64,000 bases of DNA from Pseudomonas sp. RIT288 (GTDB lineage Bacteria; Pseudomonadota; Gammaproteobacteria; Pseudomonadales; Pseudomonadaceae). Shown piece after piece: positions 1 through 10,536 of the stretch. The stretch covers positions 496,001 through 560,000 of the forward strand of contig NZ_JFYN01000034.1 in assembly GCF_000631985.1 (NCBI RefSeq), given 5' to 3'. A model generated the notes under the pieces. That model had not been told where the DNA came from. It saw only the letters and a program-made list of their open reading frames with translations, and ran no database searches. Each line of letters starts with the position of its first letter. Within the stretch, counting starts at the first letter, position 1. Position numbers and translations under genes: made by a program.

Positions 1-177
1 CACCAGCAGCGAGGCAGCCGCCATCAATTCGCCCAGCAATTGCGCGACCGGCTCCGGGTACGGGTGCTTGGCGAGAACTTCGGCGTAGCTGCGTTCCAGC
101 GCCACCAGTTCGCCGCGAGTGTCGCTGTCATCGAAGATGAAGCGTTGGGTGTAGTCGGTATCCGGTAGGTCGGTCAT
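1..177 (-). CDS. hslO: Hsp33 redox-regulated chaperonin, N-terminal part (cut by window edge)
   Basis: The first 59 residues, beginning MTDLPDTDYTQRFIFDDSD, match the start of HslO/Hsp33, a cytoplasmic holdase activated by oxidation of a C-terminal zinc-cysteine centre. That centre lies beyond the left edge. The ATG is at 175-177. The gene is divergent from the PAP2 phosphatase gene with about 100 bp between the starts, and it lies close to hslR, an association common in pseudomonads. The family call rests on the N-terminus alone, so the redox cysteines cannot be verified here. Confidence 0.85.
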   Translation of the reverse strand, partial: MTDLPDTDYTQRFIFDDSDTRGELVALERSYAEVLAKHPYPEPVAQLLGELMAAASLLV

Positions 178-281
178 AGGTCTGGGTATCTGAATTGATG
201 ACAAAATGGTTACAAAAGATGAAAATCCCGCGCTTCTCCGCACCCATTTGGTGCGAAACGTTCAGCCACGGGAGGCATTTT

Positions 282-1082
282 ATGAACAATCCGGGTTTGT
301 TCCAATCAAGGTGGAACCTCGGCCGGCTGGTTCTGTGTAACGCAGTGCCATTAGCGTTACTGGCTTTCTGGTTATGGCCTACGGGCCAGATGCTGTGTGT
401 GATTTTCGACGAGTGGCTGTTCCGCTCACTCAATGCACCACTGGCCAGCAACCCCATATGGCTCCACATCTGGGCAATTGCAAGTCTGCGGCCGTTCGAC
501 ATTGTCGTCGGGCTGATTCTGCTGACGCTGCTGATCAAGGGTGACTGGGTGTTCAAGGCGATTGATGTACGTCGCGCCTTTTTCGGTTTTTTCTCGATTC
601 TGCTGCTGATGGTGGTGATTCGCGCGCTGTTTTCCAAATTTGCCGACTACATGGACTGGCAGCACAGCAGCCCATCGATGGTGCTGGAAGGCGCGGTGCA
701 CCTGAGTGACTACTTCCCGCATCTGGAAAAAGCCTGGGAGCTGAAGGATCGCTCCAGCCAGAGCTTCCCCGGTGATCACGCTTCGGTGCTGCTGATCTGG
801 GCGCTGTTCATGGGCGTATTCAGCCGTACCATCGGCCAGTTCCTGACGGTCTGGGGCCTGGCGCTGCTGTTCATGCTGCCACGTCTGGTCGCCGGCGCGC
901 ATTGGGGTCAGGACGATTACATCGGCGGCATGCTGCTGGCGGTGTGGGCGTTGGGCTGGGGTTACTACACGCCGTTTGCCTGTCACGCCGCCAACTTCTG
1001 GCTGAAGGTGACTGCACCGATTTTCGCTTTGCTGGGCAAGCTGCCGCTGGTTTCACGGATGAGTGTGGTGTCTGCCCGTTAA
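282..1082 (+). CDS. PAP2-superfamily membrane phosphatase
   Basis: A 266-residue integral membrane protein with about six hydrophobic segments and the PAP2 catalytic signature. SFPGDHAS around residue 165 corresponds to motif C2 (PSGH type), and RLVAGAHWGQDD near residue 205 corresponds to C3 with the catalytic His and Asp. Such enzymes remove phosphate from lipid phosphates such as undecaprenyl pyrophosphate, lipid A or phosphatidate at the periplasmic face. The substrate here is unknown. The ATG at 282 was chosen because GGGAGG lies just upstream; an in-frame ATG at 195 lacks a good ribosome site. The gene is followed by a REPIN and convergent hslR. Confidence 0.85.
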   Translation: MNNPGLFQSRWNLGRLVLCNAVPLALLAFWLWPTGQMLCVIFDEWLFRSLNAPLASNPIWLHIWAIASLRPFDIVVGLILLTLLIKGDWVFKAIDVRRAFFGFFSILLLMVVIRALFSKFADYMDWQHSSPSMVLEGAVHLSDYFPHLEKAWELKDRSSQSFPGDHASVLLIWALFMGVFSRTIGQFLTVWGLALLFMLPRLVAGAHWGQDDYIGGMLLAVWALGWGYYTPFACHAANFWLKVTAPIFALLGKLPLVSRMSVVSAR

Positions 1083-1096
1083 TGGGTTGAATGCTG

Positions 1097-1172
1097 AAAA
1101 GATCGCAGCCTGCGGCAGCTCCTACATGGGAATACATTGTCCTGTAGGAGCTGCCGCAGACTGCGATCTTTC
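1097..1172. repeat. REPIN, family 1 (inverted pair)
   Basis: Left arm GATCGCAGCCTGCGGCAGCT and right arm AGCTGCCGCAGACTGCGATC are inverted around a spacer of about 20 bases. The right arm has one base (CAGA for CAGG) unlike the left. It sits between convergent genes and touches the hslR stop codon. Confidence 0.9.
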
Positions 1173-1576
1173 TATTCGTGGCTGTTCCCACGAAATTTAA
1201 ACAGATCCCGCCGCTGCTTCTTGCTCGGCTTGCCATCGGTGCTCACGCCCAACGCTCCGGCCTTGCGCATCGCCGCTGCCGCTTCACGTTTGGCAATACT
1301 CGCCTCGGTCTCGGTATACAGCGTCTGCGCCTCGGGTGCGCCGCGACGTACGATCGACAAGGCTTCAACCCTCACCGTGCGCTCTTCAAAGCCGGTACGA
1401 ATCTCGAATTCATCGCCAATGCGTGGCTCTTTGCCAGGCTTGCAGCGATCGCCTCGGCAATGCACCTTGCCACTTTCGATGGCCGCTTTGGCCAGGGCCC
1501 GGGTTTTATAAAAGCGCGCCGCCCACAACCACTTGTCGAGACGGACCTTGTCGTCCTCTTCGCTTTTTTGTGCCAT
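1172..1576 (-). CDS. hslR: Ribosome-associated heat shock protein 15 (S4 RNA-binding)
   Basis: 134 residues with an N-terminal S4 domain (VRLDKWLWAARFYKTRALAK at about residues 11-30) and a basic C-terminal tail ending KKQRRDLFKFRGNSHE. Hsp15 binds stalled 50S subunits carrying nascent peptidyl-tRNA and helps recycle them after heat stress. Length and layout fit the family. The stop codon abuts a REPIN arm that may act as transcript end. The start ATG at 1574-1576 follows a weak GAGGAAA-like site. Confidence 0.92.
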   Translation of the reverse strand: MAQKSEEDDKVRLDKWLWAARFYKTRALAKAAIESGKVHCRGDRCKPGKEPRIGDEFEIRTGFEERTVRVEALSIVRRGAPEAQTLYTETEASIAKREAAAAMRKAGALGVSTDGKPSKKQRRDLFKFRGNSHE

Positions 1577-1655
1577 GGAATTTCCTCATTCTGAAATATT
1601 GATGAACTGTACTACCGTTTCTGTCGTGCCATGAATTACCCCGTCCCGGATTACA

Positions 1656-1796
1656 ATGCGCACCAGCCGATACCTGCTTGAAGCGTCGGCGATCCGGGCC
1701 GTAGAAATCTGTCGCCTTTTAACCCTTATTCTGCGTGAATACCGCGAATTCGGCCGTACGCGGCCCGAGCGGTTTCTGCCGGTTGATTACCTTTGA
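1656..1796 (+). CDS. Small ORF translationally coupled to rimB (candidate rimA)
   Basis: A 46-codon frame begins with ATG at 1656 (MRTSRYLLEASAIRA...) and ends ...RFLPVDYL with TGA at 1794-1796, overlapping the TTG start of rimB (TTGA). It is basic, with a helix-forming first half. rimK of P. fluorescens is described as part of a three-gene rimABK operon, so this may be the short rimA product. I cannot confirm homology from sequence alone. The overlap with rimB, the absence of any other upstream frame and the balanced codon use argue that it is translated. Confidence 0.5.
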   Translation: MRTSRYLLEASAIRAVEICRLLTLILREYREFGRTRPERFLPVDYL

Positions 1797-2272
1797 AGAC
1801 ATTTGACCATTTGACCGTTGTCGGTCTGCGCGAGTGGGTGGCACTCCCTGATCTGGGAGTCGCAGGCCTGCGGGCGAAAATCGACACCGGCGCCAGCACC
1901 TCCAGCCTGCATGCCACCGACATCGAGCCGTTCGAACGCGACGGCGAGAAGTGGGTGCGTTTCACCGCGCACCTGGGCACGGTCGTGCAGTTGCGTCACC
2001 GGCGCTGCGAAGCGCCGCTGGTGACGCGCAAAACCATTAAAAGCTCCAACGGCCAGGCGCAGGTGCGCTATGTGATCAGCACCACCCTGGCCCTCGGTGA
2101 TCGGGTCTGGGCAGTCGAGTTCACCCTCGCCTGTCGCAAGTCCATGCGCTATCGCCTGTTGCTCGGTTCCAAAGCCCTGATCGATGGCCAGCTGGTGGTC
2201 AATCCGGGCATCAAATATGTACAAGACAAGCCGGTGTTCCCGGTATCTACCTCCTCCACAGGTGTTGCATGA
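1793..2272 (+). CDS. rimB: Retropepsin-like/ATP-dependent zinc protease family protein (RimB)
   Basis: 159 residues of the RimB/zinc-protease family, which has a retropepsin-like fold. Residues 25-36 hold the diagnostic AKIDTGASTSSL with the putative catalytic Asp-Thr-Gly. RimB proteins are reported to trim the glutamate tail that RimK adds to ribosomal protein S6. No in-frame ATG precedes the conserved region, so TTG at 1793 is taken as start, presumably helped by coupling to the upstream small frame. The stop overlaps the rimK start (ATGA), so the two genes are tightly coupled. Confidence 0.85.
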   Translation: MKTFDHLTVVGLREWVALPDLGVAGLRAKIDTGASTSSLHATDIEPFERDGEKWVRFTAHLGTVVQLRHRRCEAPLVTRKTIKSSNGQAQVRYVISTTLALGDRVWAVEFTLACRKSMRYRLLLGSKALIDGQLVVNPGIKYVQDKPVFPVSTSSTGVA

Positions 2273-3174
2273 AGATCGCTGTGCTGTCGCGGAATCCGCG
2301 TCTGTATTCCACCCGTCGTCTGGTCGAGGCCGGCACCGAGCGCGGGCACGAAATGGTAGTGATCGACACCTTGCGCGCCTACATGAACATCGCCAGCCAC
2401 AAGCCGCAGATCCACTATCGCGGCAAGCCGCTCGAAGGCTTCGATGCGGTGATCCCGCGGATCGGTGCGTCGGTGACGTTCTACGGTTGCGCGGTGTTGC
2501 GCCAGTTCGAAATGATGGGGGTGTTTCCGCTCAACGAATCGGTGGCCATCGCCCGCTCGCGGGACAAACTGCGTTCGTTGCAATTGCTGTCGCGTCGTGG
2601 CATCGGCCTGCCGGTCACCGGCTTCGCTCACTCGCCGGATGACATTCCCGACCTGATCGACATGGTCAACGGCGCGCCACTGGTGATCAAGGTGCTGGAA
2701 GGCACCCAGGGCATCGGCGTGGTGCTGTGCGAAACCGCCACGGCCGCCGAATCGGTGATCGAGGCGTTCATGGGCCTGAAGCAGAACATCATGGTTCAGG
2801 AATACATCAAGGAGGCCGGCGGTGCGGACATCCGCTGCTTCGTGGTCGGCGACAAAGTGATCGCAGCCATGAAGCGTCAGGCCAAGCCGGGCGAGTTCCG
2901 CTCCAACCTGCACCGTGGCGGCAGCGCCAGCCTGATCAAGATCACCCCGGAAGAACGCATGACCGCGTTGCGTGCGGCCAAGGTCATGGGGCTGGCGGTG
3001 GCGGGTGTGGATATCCTGCGTTCGAACCACGGGCCGCTGGTGATGGAGGTGAACTCGTCGCCGGGCCTGGAAGGGATCGAGACCACCACCGGCAAGAACG
3101 TGGCGGGGATCATCATCGAACACCTTGAGAAAAATGGCGGGCCGAATATGACTCGCACCAAAGGCAAGGGTTAA
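2269..3174 (+). CDS. rimK: Ribosomal protein S6--L-glutamate ligase
   Basis: 301 residues of the ATP-grasp RimK family. An N-terminal domain (MKIAVLSRNPRLYSTRRL) is followed by the ATP-grasp fold. PLVIKVLEGTQGIGV near 137 is the glycine-rich phosphate loop, and VMEVNSSPGLEGIE near 265 carries the metal-binding Glu and Asn. The enzyme adds glutamate residues to the C-terminus of ribosomal protein S6, altering translation. It is the last gene of the coupled rim operon and is followed by a REPIN. Confidence 0.95.
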   Translation: MKIAVLSRNPRLYSTRRLVEAGTERGHEMVVIDTLRAYMNIASHKPQIHYRGKPLEGFDAVIPRIGASVTFYGCAVLRQFEMMGVFPLNESVAIARSRDKLRSLQLLSRRGIGLPVTGFAHSPDDIPDLIDMVNGAPLVIKVLEGTQGIGVVLCETATAAESVIEAFMGLKQNIMVQEYIKEAGGADIRCFVVGDKVIAAMKRQAKPGEFRSNLHRGGSASLIKITPEERMTALRAAKVMGLAVAGVDILRSNHGPLVMEVNSSPGLEGIETTTGKNVAGIIIEHLEKNGGPNMTRTKGKG

Positions 3175-3179
3175 AAGCA

Positions 3180-3254
3180 AAAGATCGCAGCCTTCGGCAG
3201 CTCCTACATGGGAATCCGTACCCTGTAGGAGCTGCCGAAGGCTGCGATCTTTTT
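3180..3254. repeat. REPIN, family 1, TTC/GAA variant
   Basis: Inverted arms AAGATCGCAGCCTTCGGCAG and CTGCCGAAGGCTGCGATCTT lie between convergent rimK and envZ. Both arms carry the same CTTCGG/CCGAAG variant. The T-run after the right arm could allow transcript termination. Confidence 0.9.
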
Positions 3255-3262
3255 TTCAACGG

Positions 3263-4576
3263 TTAAACCGCATCCCGCGGCAACATCAACCCCAACGGCA
3301 ACCGCACCCGCGCCTCCAATCCGCCTCCGGAGCGGTTGCGCAGCTCGACATTGCCGCCATGCATCGAAGCAATCCGCTTCACGATCGCCAGGCCCAACCC
3401 GGTGCCTTTGCCGCCACGGGCACGGTCGCCACGGGTGAACGGGTTGAAAATCGCCTCCAGCTCCGACGGATCAATCCCCGCCCCCCGGTCCATCACACTC
3501 AGCACCACATACGGTGCGCTGGTATCACCGGACACATAAGCCGCGACTTCGACGCCACTGCCAGCATGGTTCAGGGCGTTGCCGATCAGGTTGTTCAGCA
3601 GGCGCTTCATTGACACCCGGCGCAGCGGAAACGGCTGGATCGGCTCCAGACGCAAACGCACTTTCTCTTCGTTCTGGTTGTACGGTGCGGCCACCTCACG
3701 CACCAGATCACTCAGGTCGACCTCCTCCACCGACTCGTCGCGACCATCGCGGATGAACGCGAGGAACTGGTCGAGAATCGCGTCCATGTCTTCGATATCG
3801 CGCACCATGTCGTCGGTCAAGTCGTTGCGATCGCCCATCAATTCCAGCGACAGACGCAAGCGGGTCAGCGGTGTGCGCAAGTCATGGGAGACCCCCGCCA
3901 GCATCAGCTCGCGCTCGCGACCGGCCTGTTCGACGTCTTCGGCCATCTGATTGAAGGCGCGATACACCTCGGTCATCTCGCTCGGTGTGTCGCTGATCGG
4001 CAGACGCACGCTGCGGCCCTGACCGAGTTGTCGGGCGGCGTACACCAGACGCTTCAACGGCTGGTTGAGCTGGCTGACGAAAATCCACGCCGAGGCGGTG
4101 GACAGCAAGCCGATGGCGAGGAACCAGCCGAGCACGTTCCAGATTTTCTGGCCGCGCAGCGGGTGCGGGTACAACGGCACTTTCAGCCAGCCGTCACCGA
4201 GGCTCGGCGCACGCACCCACAACGCCGGTGGCGAGTGCATGCGCAAGCGCACTTCGGTGTCGGCACCCAGCTCCGCCTGCATCTGCCGCTGATAGATTTC
4301 ACTGTAGGGCCAGTGCTGTTCGCCCTCCGGCACGCCGGCACCGACTACCCGGATCAGGGTCGCGGCATCGGCGATCTTCGCGCGGTTTTCTTCATCGGCA
4401 GCCCAATAAGCGCGCAGCGTCAGGGCCACGCCGTGGCTGTACTGACGATCCACCAGCACGTCCTCGTTCATCAACAGATAAACCAGGGTCAGCGCCTTGG
4501 AAAACAGCACGACGATGAGCACCAGCCAAAGGGTGCGGGAGAAAAAGCTTTGGGGGAACCAGACGGGGGTTTTCAT
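3263..4576 (-). CDS. envZ: Osmolarity sensor histidine kinase
   Basis: 437 residues. TM1 is at about 13-36, a periplasmic sensor loop follows to about 140, and TM2 is at about 147-168, then a HAMP linker. The phospho-acceptor His is near 231 in AGVSHDLRTPLTRLRL. The catalytic domain has N-box LLNNLIGNALNHAG, G1 DRGAGID and G2 GGKGTGLGLAIVKR. It phosphorylates OmpR, whose gene lies upstream on the same strand. The 114-bp gap between the genes is unusually wide for this operon and holds degenerate REP-like palindromes. Confidence 0.93.
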   Translation of the reverse strand: MKTPVWFPQSFFSRTLWLVLIVVLFSKALTLVYLLMNEDVLVDRQYSHGVALTLRAYWAADEENRAKIADAATLIRVVGAGVPEGEQHWPYSEIYQRQMQAELGADTEVRLRMHSPPALWVRAPSLGDGWLKVPLYPHPLRGQKIWNVLGWFLAIGLLSTASAWIFVSQLNQPLKRLVYAARQLGQGRSVRLPISDTPSEMTEVYRAFNQMAEDVEQAGRERELMLAGVSHDLRTPLTRLRLSLELMGDRNDLTDDMVRDIEDMDAILDQFLAFIRDGRDESVEEVDLSDLVREVAAPYNQNEEKVRLRLEPIQPFPLRRVSMKRLLNNLIGNALNHAGSGVEVAAYVSGDTSAPYVVLSVMDRGAGIDPSELEAIFNPFTRGDRARGGKGTGLGLAIVKRIASMHGGNVELRNRSGGGLEARVRLPLGLMLPRDAV

Positions 4577-4593
4577 CGATAACCGTTACACAC

Positions 4594-4677
4594 TTGCAGG
4601 AGCGAGCCATGCTCGCATATTGCGGATTGCGAGTCTGCGTAGAGGGTCGATCAACCCGATCTGCGCAGACCCGCTCC
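4594..4677. repeat. Degenerate REP-like palindrome inside the ompR-envZ operon
   Basis: GCAGGAGCGAGCCATGCTCGC and, 60 bases on, GCGCAGACCCGCTCCTAC resemble worn family-2 REP arms in inverted orientation. They fall in the ompR-envZ intergenic spacer, where a folded transcript could lower envZ expression relative to ompR. Confidence 0.5.
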
Positions 4678-4690
4678 TACAAATCGCCGA

Positions 4691-5431
4691 TCACTTGGTA
4701 GCGGCGCCATCCGGTACGAACACGTAGCCCACGCCCCAGACAGTCTGGATGTAACGCGGTTTCGACGGATCCGGTTCGATCATCCGGCGCAGACGGGAAA
4801 TCTGCACGTCAATGGAACGCTCCAGCGCATCCCATTCGCGGCCACGGGCCAGGTTCATCAGCTTGTCGCGGGTCAGCGGCTGACGCGCGTTCATCACCAG
4901 AGCCTTGAGTACCGCGAACTCCCCGGTGGTGAGCATGTGCACTTCTTCGCCACGTTTCAGTTCGCGGGTGGCCAGCGACAGCACGTAATCGCCGAAGGTG
5001 ACGTTTTCGTCTTCGCTGCCCGGCGCGCCCGGCACCGGTGCGGCCTGACGACGCAGAACGGCTTTGACCCGAGCCATCAGCTCGTCCGGGTTGAACGGCT
5101 TGGCCAGATAGTCATCGGCGCCCAGTTCCAGGCCCTTGATACGGCTCATCTCATCGCCCTTGGCGGTGAGCATGATGATCGGAATCTGATTGTTCGCCGC
5201 CCGCAGGCGACGGCATGCGGTCAGGCCGTCTTCGCCCGGCAGCATCAAGTCGAGGACGACCAGATTGAACACTTCACGCGACAGCAGACGGTCCATTTGC
5301 TCGGTGTTCGGTACGGCACGGGCACGGTAGCCCTTGCTGACGAAAAAGCGTTCCAGCAGGCTGCTCAGCCCCGGATCGTCGTCAACAATAAGAATTTTTT
5401 CGCCTTCAGCATTGTTTGCAGTGCTGCTCAT
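4691..5431 (-). CDS. ompR: Two-component response regulator OmpR
   Basis: 246 residues. The receiver domain has the acidic pair DDD at about 17-19, phospho-acceptor Asp61 in VVLDLMLPGEDG and Lys near 110 (YLAKPF). A winged-helix output domain covers about residues 150-240 and includes ALERSIDVQISRLRRMIE and YIQTVWGVGYVF. It is phosphorylated by EnvZ and controls porin and envelope genes. It is first in the operon. The upstream 350-bp gap faces tex. Confidence 0.95.
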   Translation of the reverse strand: MSSTANNAEGEKILIVDDDPGLSSLLERFFVSKGYRARAVPNTEQMDRLLSREVFNLVVLDLMLPGEDGLTACRRLRAANNQIPIIMLTAKGDEMSRIKGLELGADDYLAKPFNPDELMARVKAVLRRQAAPVPGAPGSEDENVTFGDYVLSLATRELKRGEEVHMLTTGEFAVLKALVMNARQPLTRDKLMNLARGREWDALERSIDVQISRLRRMIEPDPSKPRYIQTVWGVGYVFVPDGAATK

Positions 5432-5577
5432 TGGATGCTCCTTTTAGCTCGGCGCGCATTATGGCGTAGCTGCCGTTATACGCACCGTGTGCATTGTTAG
5501 CAGATTTTTCCTTCACTGCCAGAAAACCGGGGTTTCTACCTACAGACTGCTACACCCCCGAATGACAGAACGCTGGT

Positions 5578-5583
5578 TATAAT
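5578..5583 (+). promoter_or_regulatory. Candidate -10 box upstream of tex
   Basis: A perfect TATAAT lies 206 bases before the tex start. No good -35 is seen 17 bases upstream. If used, the tex mRNA has a leader of about 200 bases with three hairpins. Confidence 0.4.
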
Positions 5584-5628
5584 GCGCGGCGTTTTGTGCC
5601 AGGCAACGTCTGAATCGTTACCGCAGGT

Positions 5629-5723
5629 GGCCGGGCTTTTTTCCCGGTGGCCGCAGTAATTGTTCGATTTCACGGGTCAATGGGGAGCCTTTTGACCCAG
5701 GCAGCGGCAATTTTCTAGCCGCT
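5629..5723 (+). promoter_or_regulatory. Three consecutive hairpins in the tex leader
   Basis: CCGGG (5631-5635) pairs with CCCGG (5643-5647). GGGTCAA (5674-5680) pairs perfectly with TTGACCC (5692-5698). AGCGGC (5703-5708) pairs with GCCGCT (5718-5723). Together they occupy most of the 358-bp ompR-tex gap downstream of the candidate -10 box. No known riboswitch was recognised. Confidence 0.45.
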
Positions 5724-5789
5724 CAACCAGACTCCGGGCCTTTATTTCCGTGCCTGCGAGCCTGCTTTCACAATATGTCAGGTGGTTTT

Positions 5790-8113
<2,324 letters not shown>

Positions 8114-8114
<1 letters not shown>

Positions 8115-8497
8115 TGGACATTCCGGCCGGGCTCGTCGAGAGCGCGTTTTTCAAGCTGTTGGGCTGCCGCCTGCACAGCCTGGAAACCGGGGTGGCGCAA
8201 GTCGCCCTGGTGCTGGAACCGGAACTGCGCAATCGCGGCGGCAAATTGCACGGTGGCGCGCTGTTCAGTCTGGTCGATATCGCCATGGGGCTGGCCTGTT
8301 CCAGCACCCACGGCTTTGATCAGCAGAGCGCGACCATCGAGTGCAAGATCAACTACATCCGCGCCGTGTCTGATGGCGAGGTGCTGTGCACGGCGCGGGT
8401 CATCCACCCGGGCCGCCGCACGCTGGTGGTCGAGGCCGACGTGATGCAGGGCGACAAACTGGTCGCAAAAGCGCAAGGCACGTTCGCTGTCCTGTAG
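8114..8497 (+). CDS. PaaI-family hotdog thioesterase
   Basis: 127 residues of the hotdog fold. NRGGKLHGGALFSLVDIAMG near 40-58 contains the HGG motif and conserved Asp of the PaaI/YbgC-like acyl-CoA thioesterases. The substrate is not predictable. The ATG shares one base with the tex stop codon (TGATG), so it is translationally coupled to tex. Confidence 0.85.
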
Positions 8498-8539
8498 ATG
8501 TTGTTCATCATTTTGAGTTAATTTCGGCGCAACGAATCC

Positions 8540-8625
8540 TGTAGGAGCTGCAGCAGGCTCGGGCCGCGATCGGACGATCTTTTGACTTTGTTTTTAAAGT
8601 TCGCAGCCTGCGGCAGCTCCTACAG
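8540..8625. repeat. REPIN, family 1, rearranged left arm
   Basis: The right arm (CGCAGCCTGCGGCAGCTCCT) is normal, but the left arm reads GTAGGAGCTGCAGCAGGCTC and then carries an extra GGGCCGCGATCGGAC before GATCTTTT. The duplication spoils perfect pairing. Confidence 0.75.
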
Positions 8626-8744
8626 GTCATGTGTGTGGCTGACCGGCTAGAAAAACCAGGCGAAAACGCCAGTTTCAACTTCACCCTTGTAGACCGTCTT
8701 GCCCACCCCCATATTGGGGCGACTGACGCGTGAAGGAATCCAAA

Positions 8745-10328
8745 TTGAGCGAACTTCTCAACCGCCGCCTGGCTCTGCTCGGCGAGCGCGCCAACCTCTC
8801 TCTGCTCGAACAGTGCCTCCACGGTATCGAACGTGAATGCCTGCGCGTGACCAGCGAAGGTCGTCTGGCGCAAACGCCGCACCCGGAAGCCTTGGGTTCC
8901 GCGCTGACCAATGAACAGATCACCACCGACTATTCCGAGTCGCTGCTGGAATTCATCACCCCCGCCCTGCCCGATCCGGCCGATACGCTGGCGAGCCTGG
9001 ACAGGATTCATCGCTTTGCCTACAGCAAGCTCGGCAACGAGTACCTGTGGAGTCCATCGATGCCGTGCCCGTTGCCGGCCGAGGAAGACATCCCGATTGC
9101 CTACTACGGCACCTCCAACATCGGTCAGCTCAAGTACGTCTACCGCAAAGGCCTGGCCCTGCGGTACGGCAAGACCATGCAGTGCATCGCCGGGATTCAC
9201 TACAACTTCTCGCTGCCGGAAAAACTCTGGCCGCTGCTGCGCGAAGCCGAGGGTTTCGTCGGCACCGACCGCGATTTCCAGTCGTCGTCCTACATCGCGC
9301 TGATCCGCAACTTCCGCCGCTACAGCTGGCTGCTGATGTACCTGTTCGGTGCTTCGCCAGCGCTGGATGCGGGCTTCCTGCGCGGCCGTTCGCACCAGTT
9401 GGAACAACTGGATCCGGACACCCTGTACCTGCCGTACGCCACCAGCCTGCGCATGAGCGACCTTGGTTACCAGAGCAACGCCCAGGCCGGCCTGACACCG
9501 TGCTACAACGATCTGGCGAGCTACACCGACAGCCTGCGCAAGGCCGTGGCCACGCCATACCCGCCGTACGTTGAAGTCGGCACGCACCAGGATGGCGAGT
9601 GGGTACAGCTCAACACCAACATCCTGCAGATCGAAAACGAGTACTACTCCAACATCCGCCCGAAACGCGTGACCTACACTGGCGAGCGGCCGATCCAGGC
9701 GCTGATGGCCCGTGGTATTCAGTACGTCGAAGTGCGTTGCCTGGACATCAACCCGTTCCTGCCGATGGGCATCGACGTCACCGAATCGCGCTTCCTCGAC
9801 GCGTTCCTGCTGTACTGCGCGCTGAACGACAGCCCGTTGCTGACCAACAACAGTTGCGGCAACGCCACCTCGAACTTCCTCAGCGTGGTCAAGGAAGGTC
9901 GCCGTCCGGGCCTGCAATTGCAGCGTGACGGCGAAGCGGTCGAGCTGAAGGTTTGGGCAGCCGAGCTGCTGGAAAAAATCGCACCGCTGGCGGCGTTGCT
10001 CGATCAGAGCCATGGCGGCGACGCACACAGCAAGGCGCTGGACACGCAGCTGGCCAAGGTCAAGGATTCGTCCCTGACGCCTTCCGCCCAAGTGCTGGCA
10101 GCGATGGCCGAGCACAAGGAAAGCTTCGCGCAATTCTCCCTGCGCCAGAGCCAGGCGCATGCCGAGTTCTTCCGCAGCGAGCCGCTGGCGGCTGATGAAC
10201 AAGCGAAGTTTGAGGAGCTGGCGCGTTCGTCGCTGGCGCAACAGGCGGAGCTTGAGCAGAACGAAGTCGGCGATTTCGATGTGTTTGTCGGGTCGTATCA
10301 GGCGAGCATTCTGGCGATCAGCAACTAA
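8745..10328 (+). CDS. gshA: Glutamate--cysteine ligase (class I)
   Basis: 527 residues of the proteobacterial GshA family, which makes gamma-glutamylcysteine, the first step of glutathione synthesis. Conserved stretches include GIERECLRV near 25, TDYSESLLEFITP near 60, and RKGLALRYGKTMQCIAGIHYNF near 130. TTG at 8745 is taken as start because GAAGGA lies seven bases upstream and relatives begin MSELL/MSDLL. An upstream GTG at 8730 overlaps that ribosome site. It is monocistronic, flanked by REPINs. Confidence 0.93.
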   Translation: MSELLNRRLALLGERANLSLLEQCLHGIERECLRVTSEGRLAQTPHPEALGSALTNEQITTDYSESLLEFITPALPDPADTLASLDRIHRFAYSKLGNEYLWSPSMPCPLPAEEDIPIAYYGTSNIGQLKYVYRKGLALRYGKTMQCIAGIHYNFSLPEKLWPLLREAEGFVGTDRDFQSSSYIALIRNFRRYSWLLMYLFGASPALDAGFLRGRSHQLEQLDPDTLYLPYATSLRMSDLGYQSNAQAGLTPCYNDLASYTDSLRKAVATPYPPYVEVGTHQDGEWVQLNTNILQIENEYYSNIRPKRVTYTGERPIQALMARGIQYVEVRCLDINPFLPMGIDVTESRFLDAFLLYCALNDSPLLTNNSCGNATSNFLSVVKEGRRPGLQLQRDGEAVELKVWAAELLEKIAPLAALLDQSHGGDAHSKALDTQLAKVKDSSLTPSAQVLAAMAEHKESFAQFSLRQSQAHAEFFRSEPLAADEQAKFEELARSSLAQQAELEQNEVGDFDVFVGSYQASILAISN

Positions 10329-10338
10329 GCGCCGTCTT

Positions 10339-10418
10339 AAAAAAGATCGCAGCCTGCGGCAGCTCCTACAGGGAAAACACCCCTCCACTGTAGGAGCTGC
10401 CGCAGGCTGCGATCTTTT
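10339..10418. repeat. REPIN, family 1
   Basis: Inverted arms AAGATCGCAGCCTGCGGCAG and CTGCCGCAGGCTGCGATCTT are separated by about 25 bases, just after the gshA stop. Confidence 0.92.
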
Positions 10419-10444
10419 GATCTTTAGATTTTTCCGCTCATAAG

Positions 10445-10480
10445 CTAAGTCTAAAAAGTTATTTATTTTTAGATTCTTAG
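10445..10480. promoter_or_regulatory. Inverted repeat in the tauA promoter region
   Basis: CTAAG then TCTAAAAA (10445-10457) is mirrored by TTTTTAGA then TTCTTAG (10466-10480), giving a 13-bp inverted repeat with a two-base bulge. It sits 57-92 bp before tauA in an AT-rich stretch. It is a plausible operator for the sulfur regulators that control tau genes (CysB or similar); the regulator is inference. Confidence 0.5.
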
Positions 10481-10536
10481 ATCATTTAGTCTCCTTTCAC
10501 GCCGATCATCGGTCGCCTGACTTGGAGCACTCCCCC

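Noticed and set aside
8508..10388. A 626-residue minus-strand frame across gshA
   Set aside because: Antisense to gshA and extending into REP sequence; no plausible protein features.
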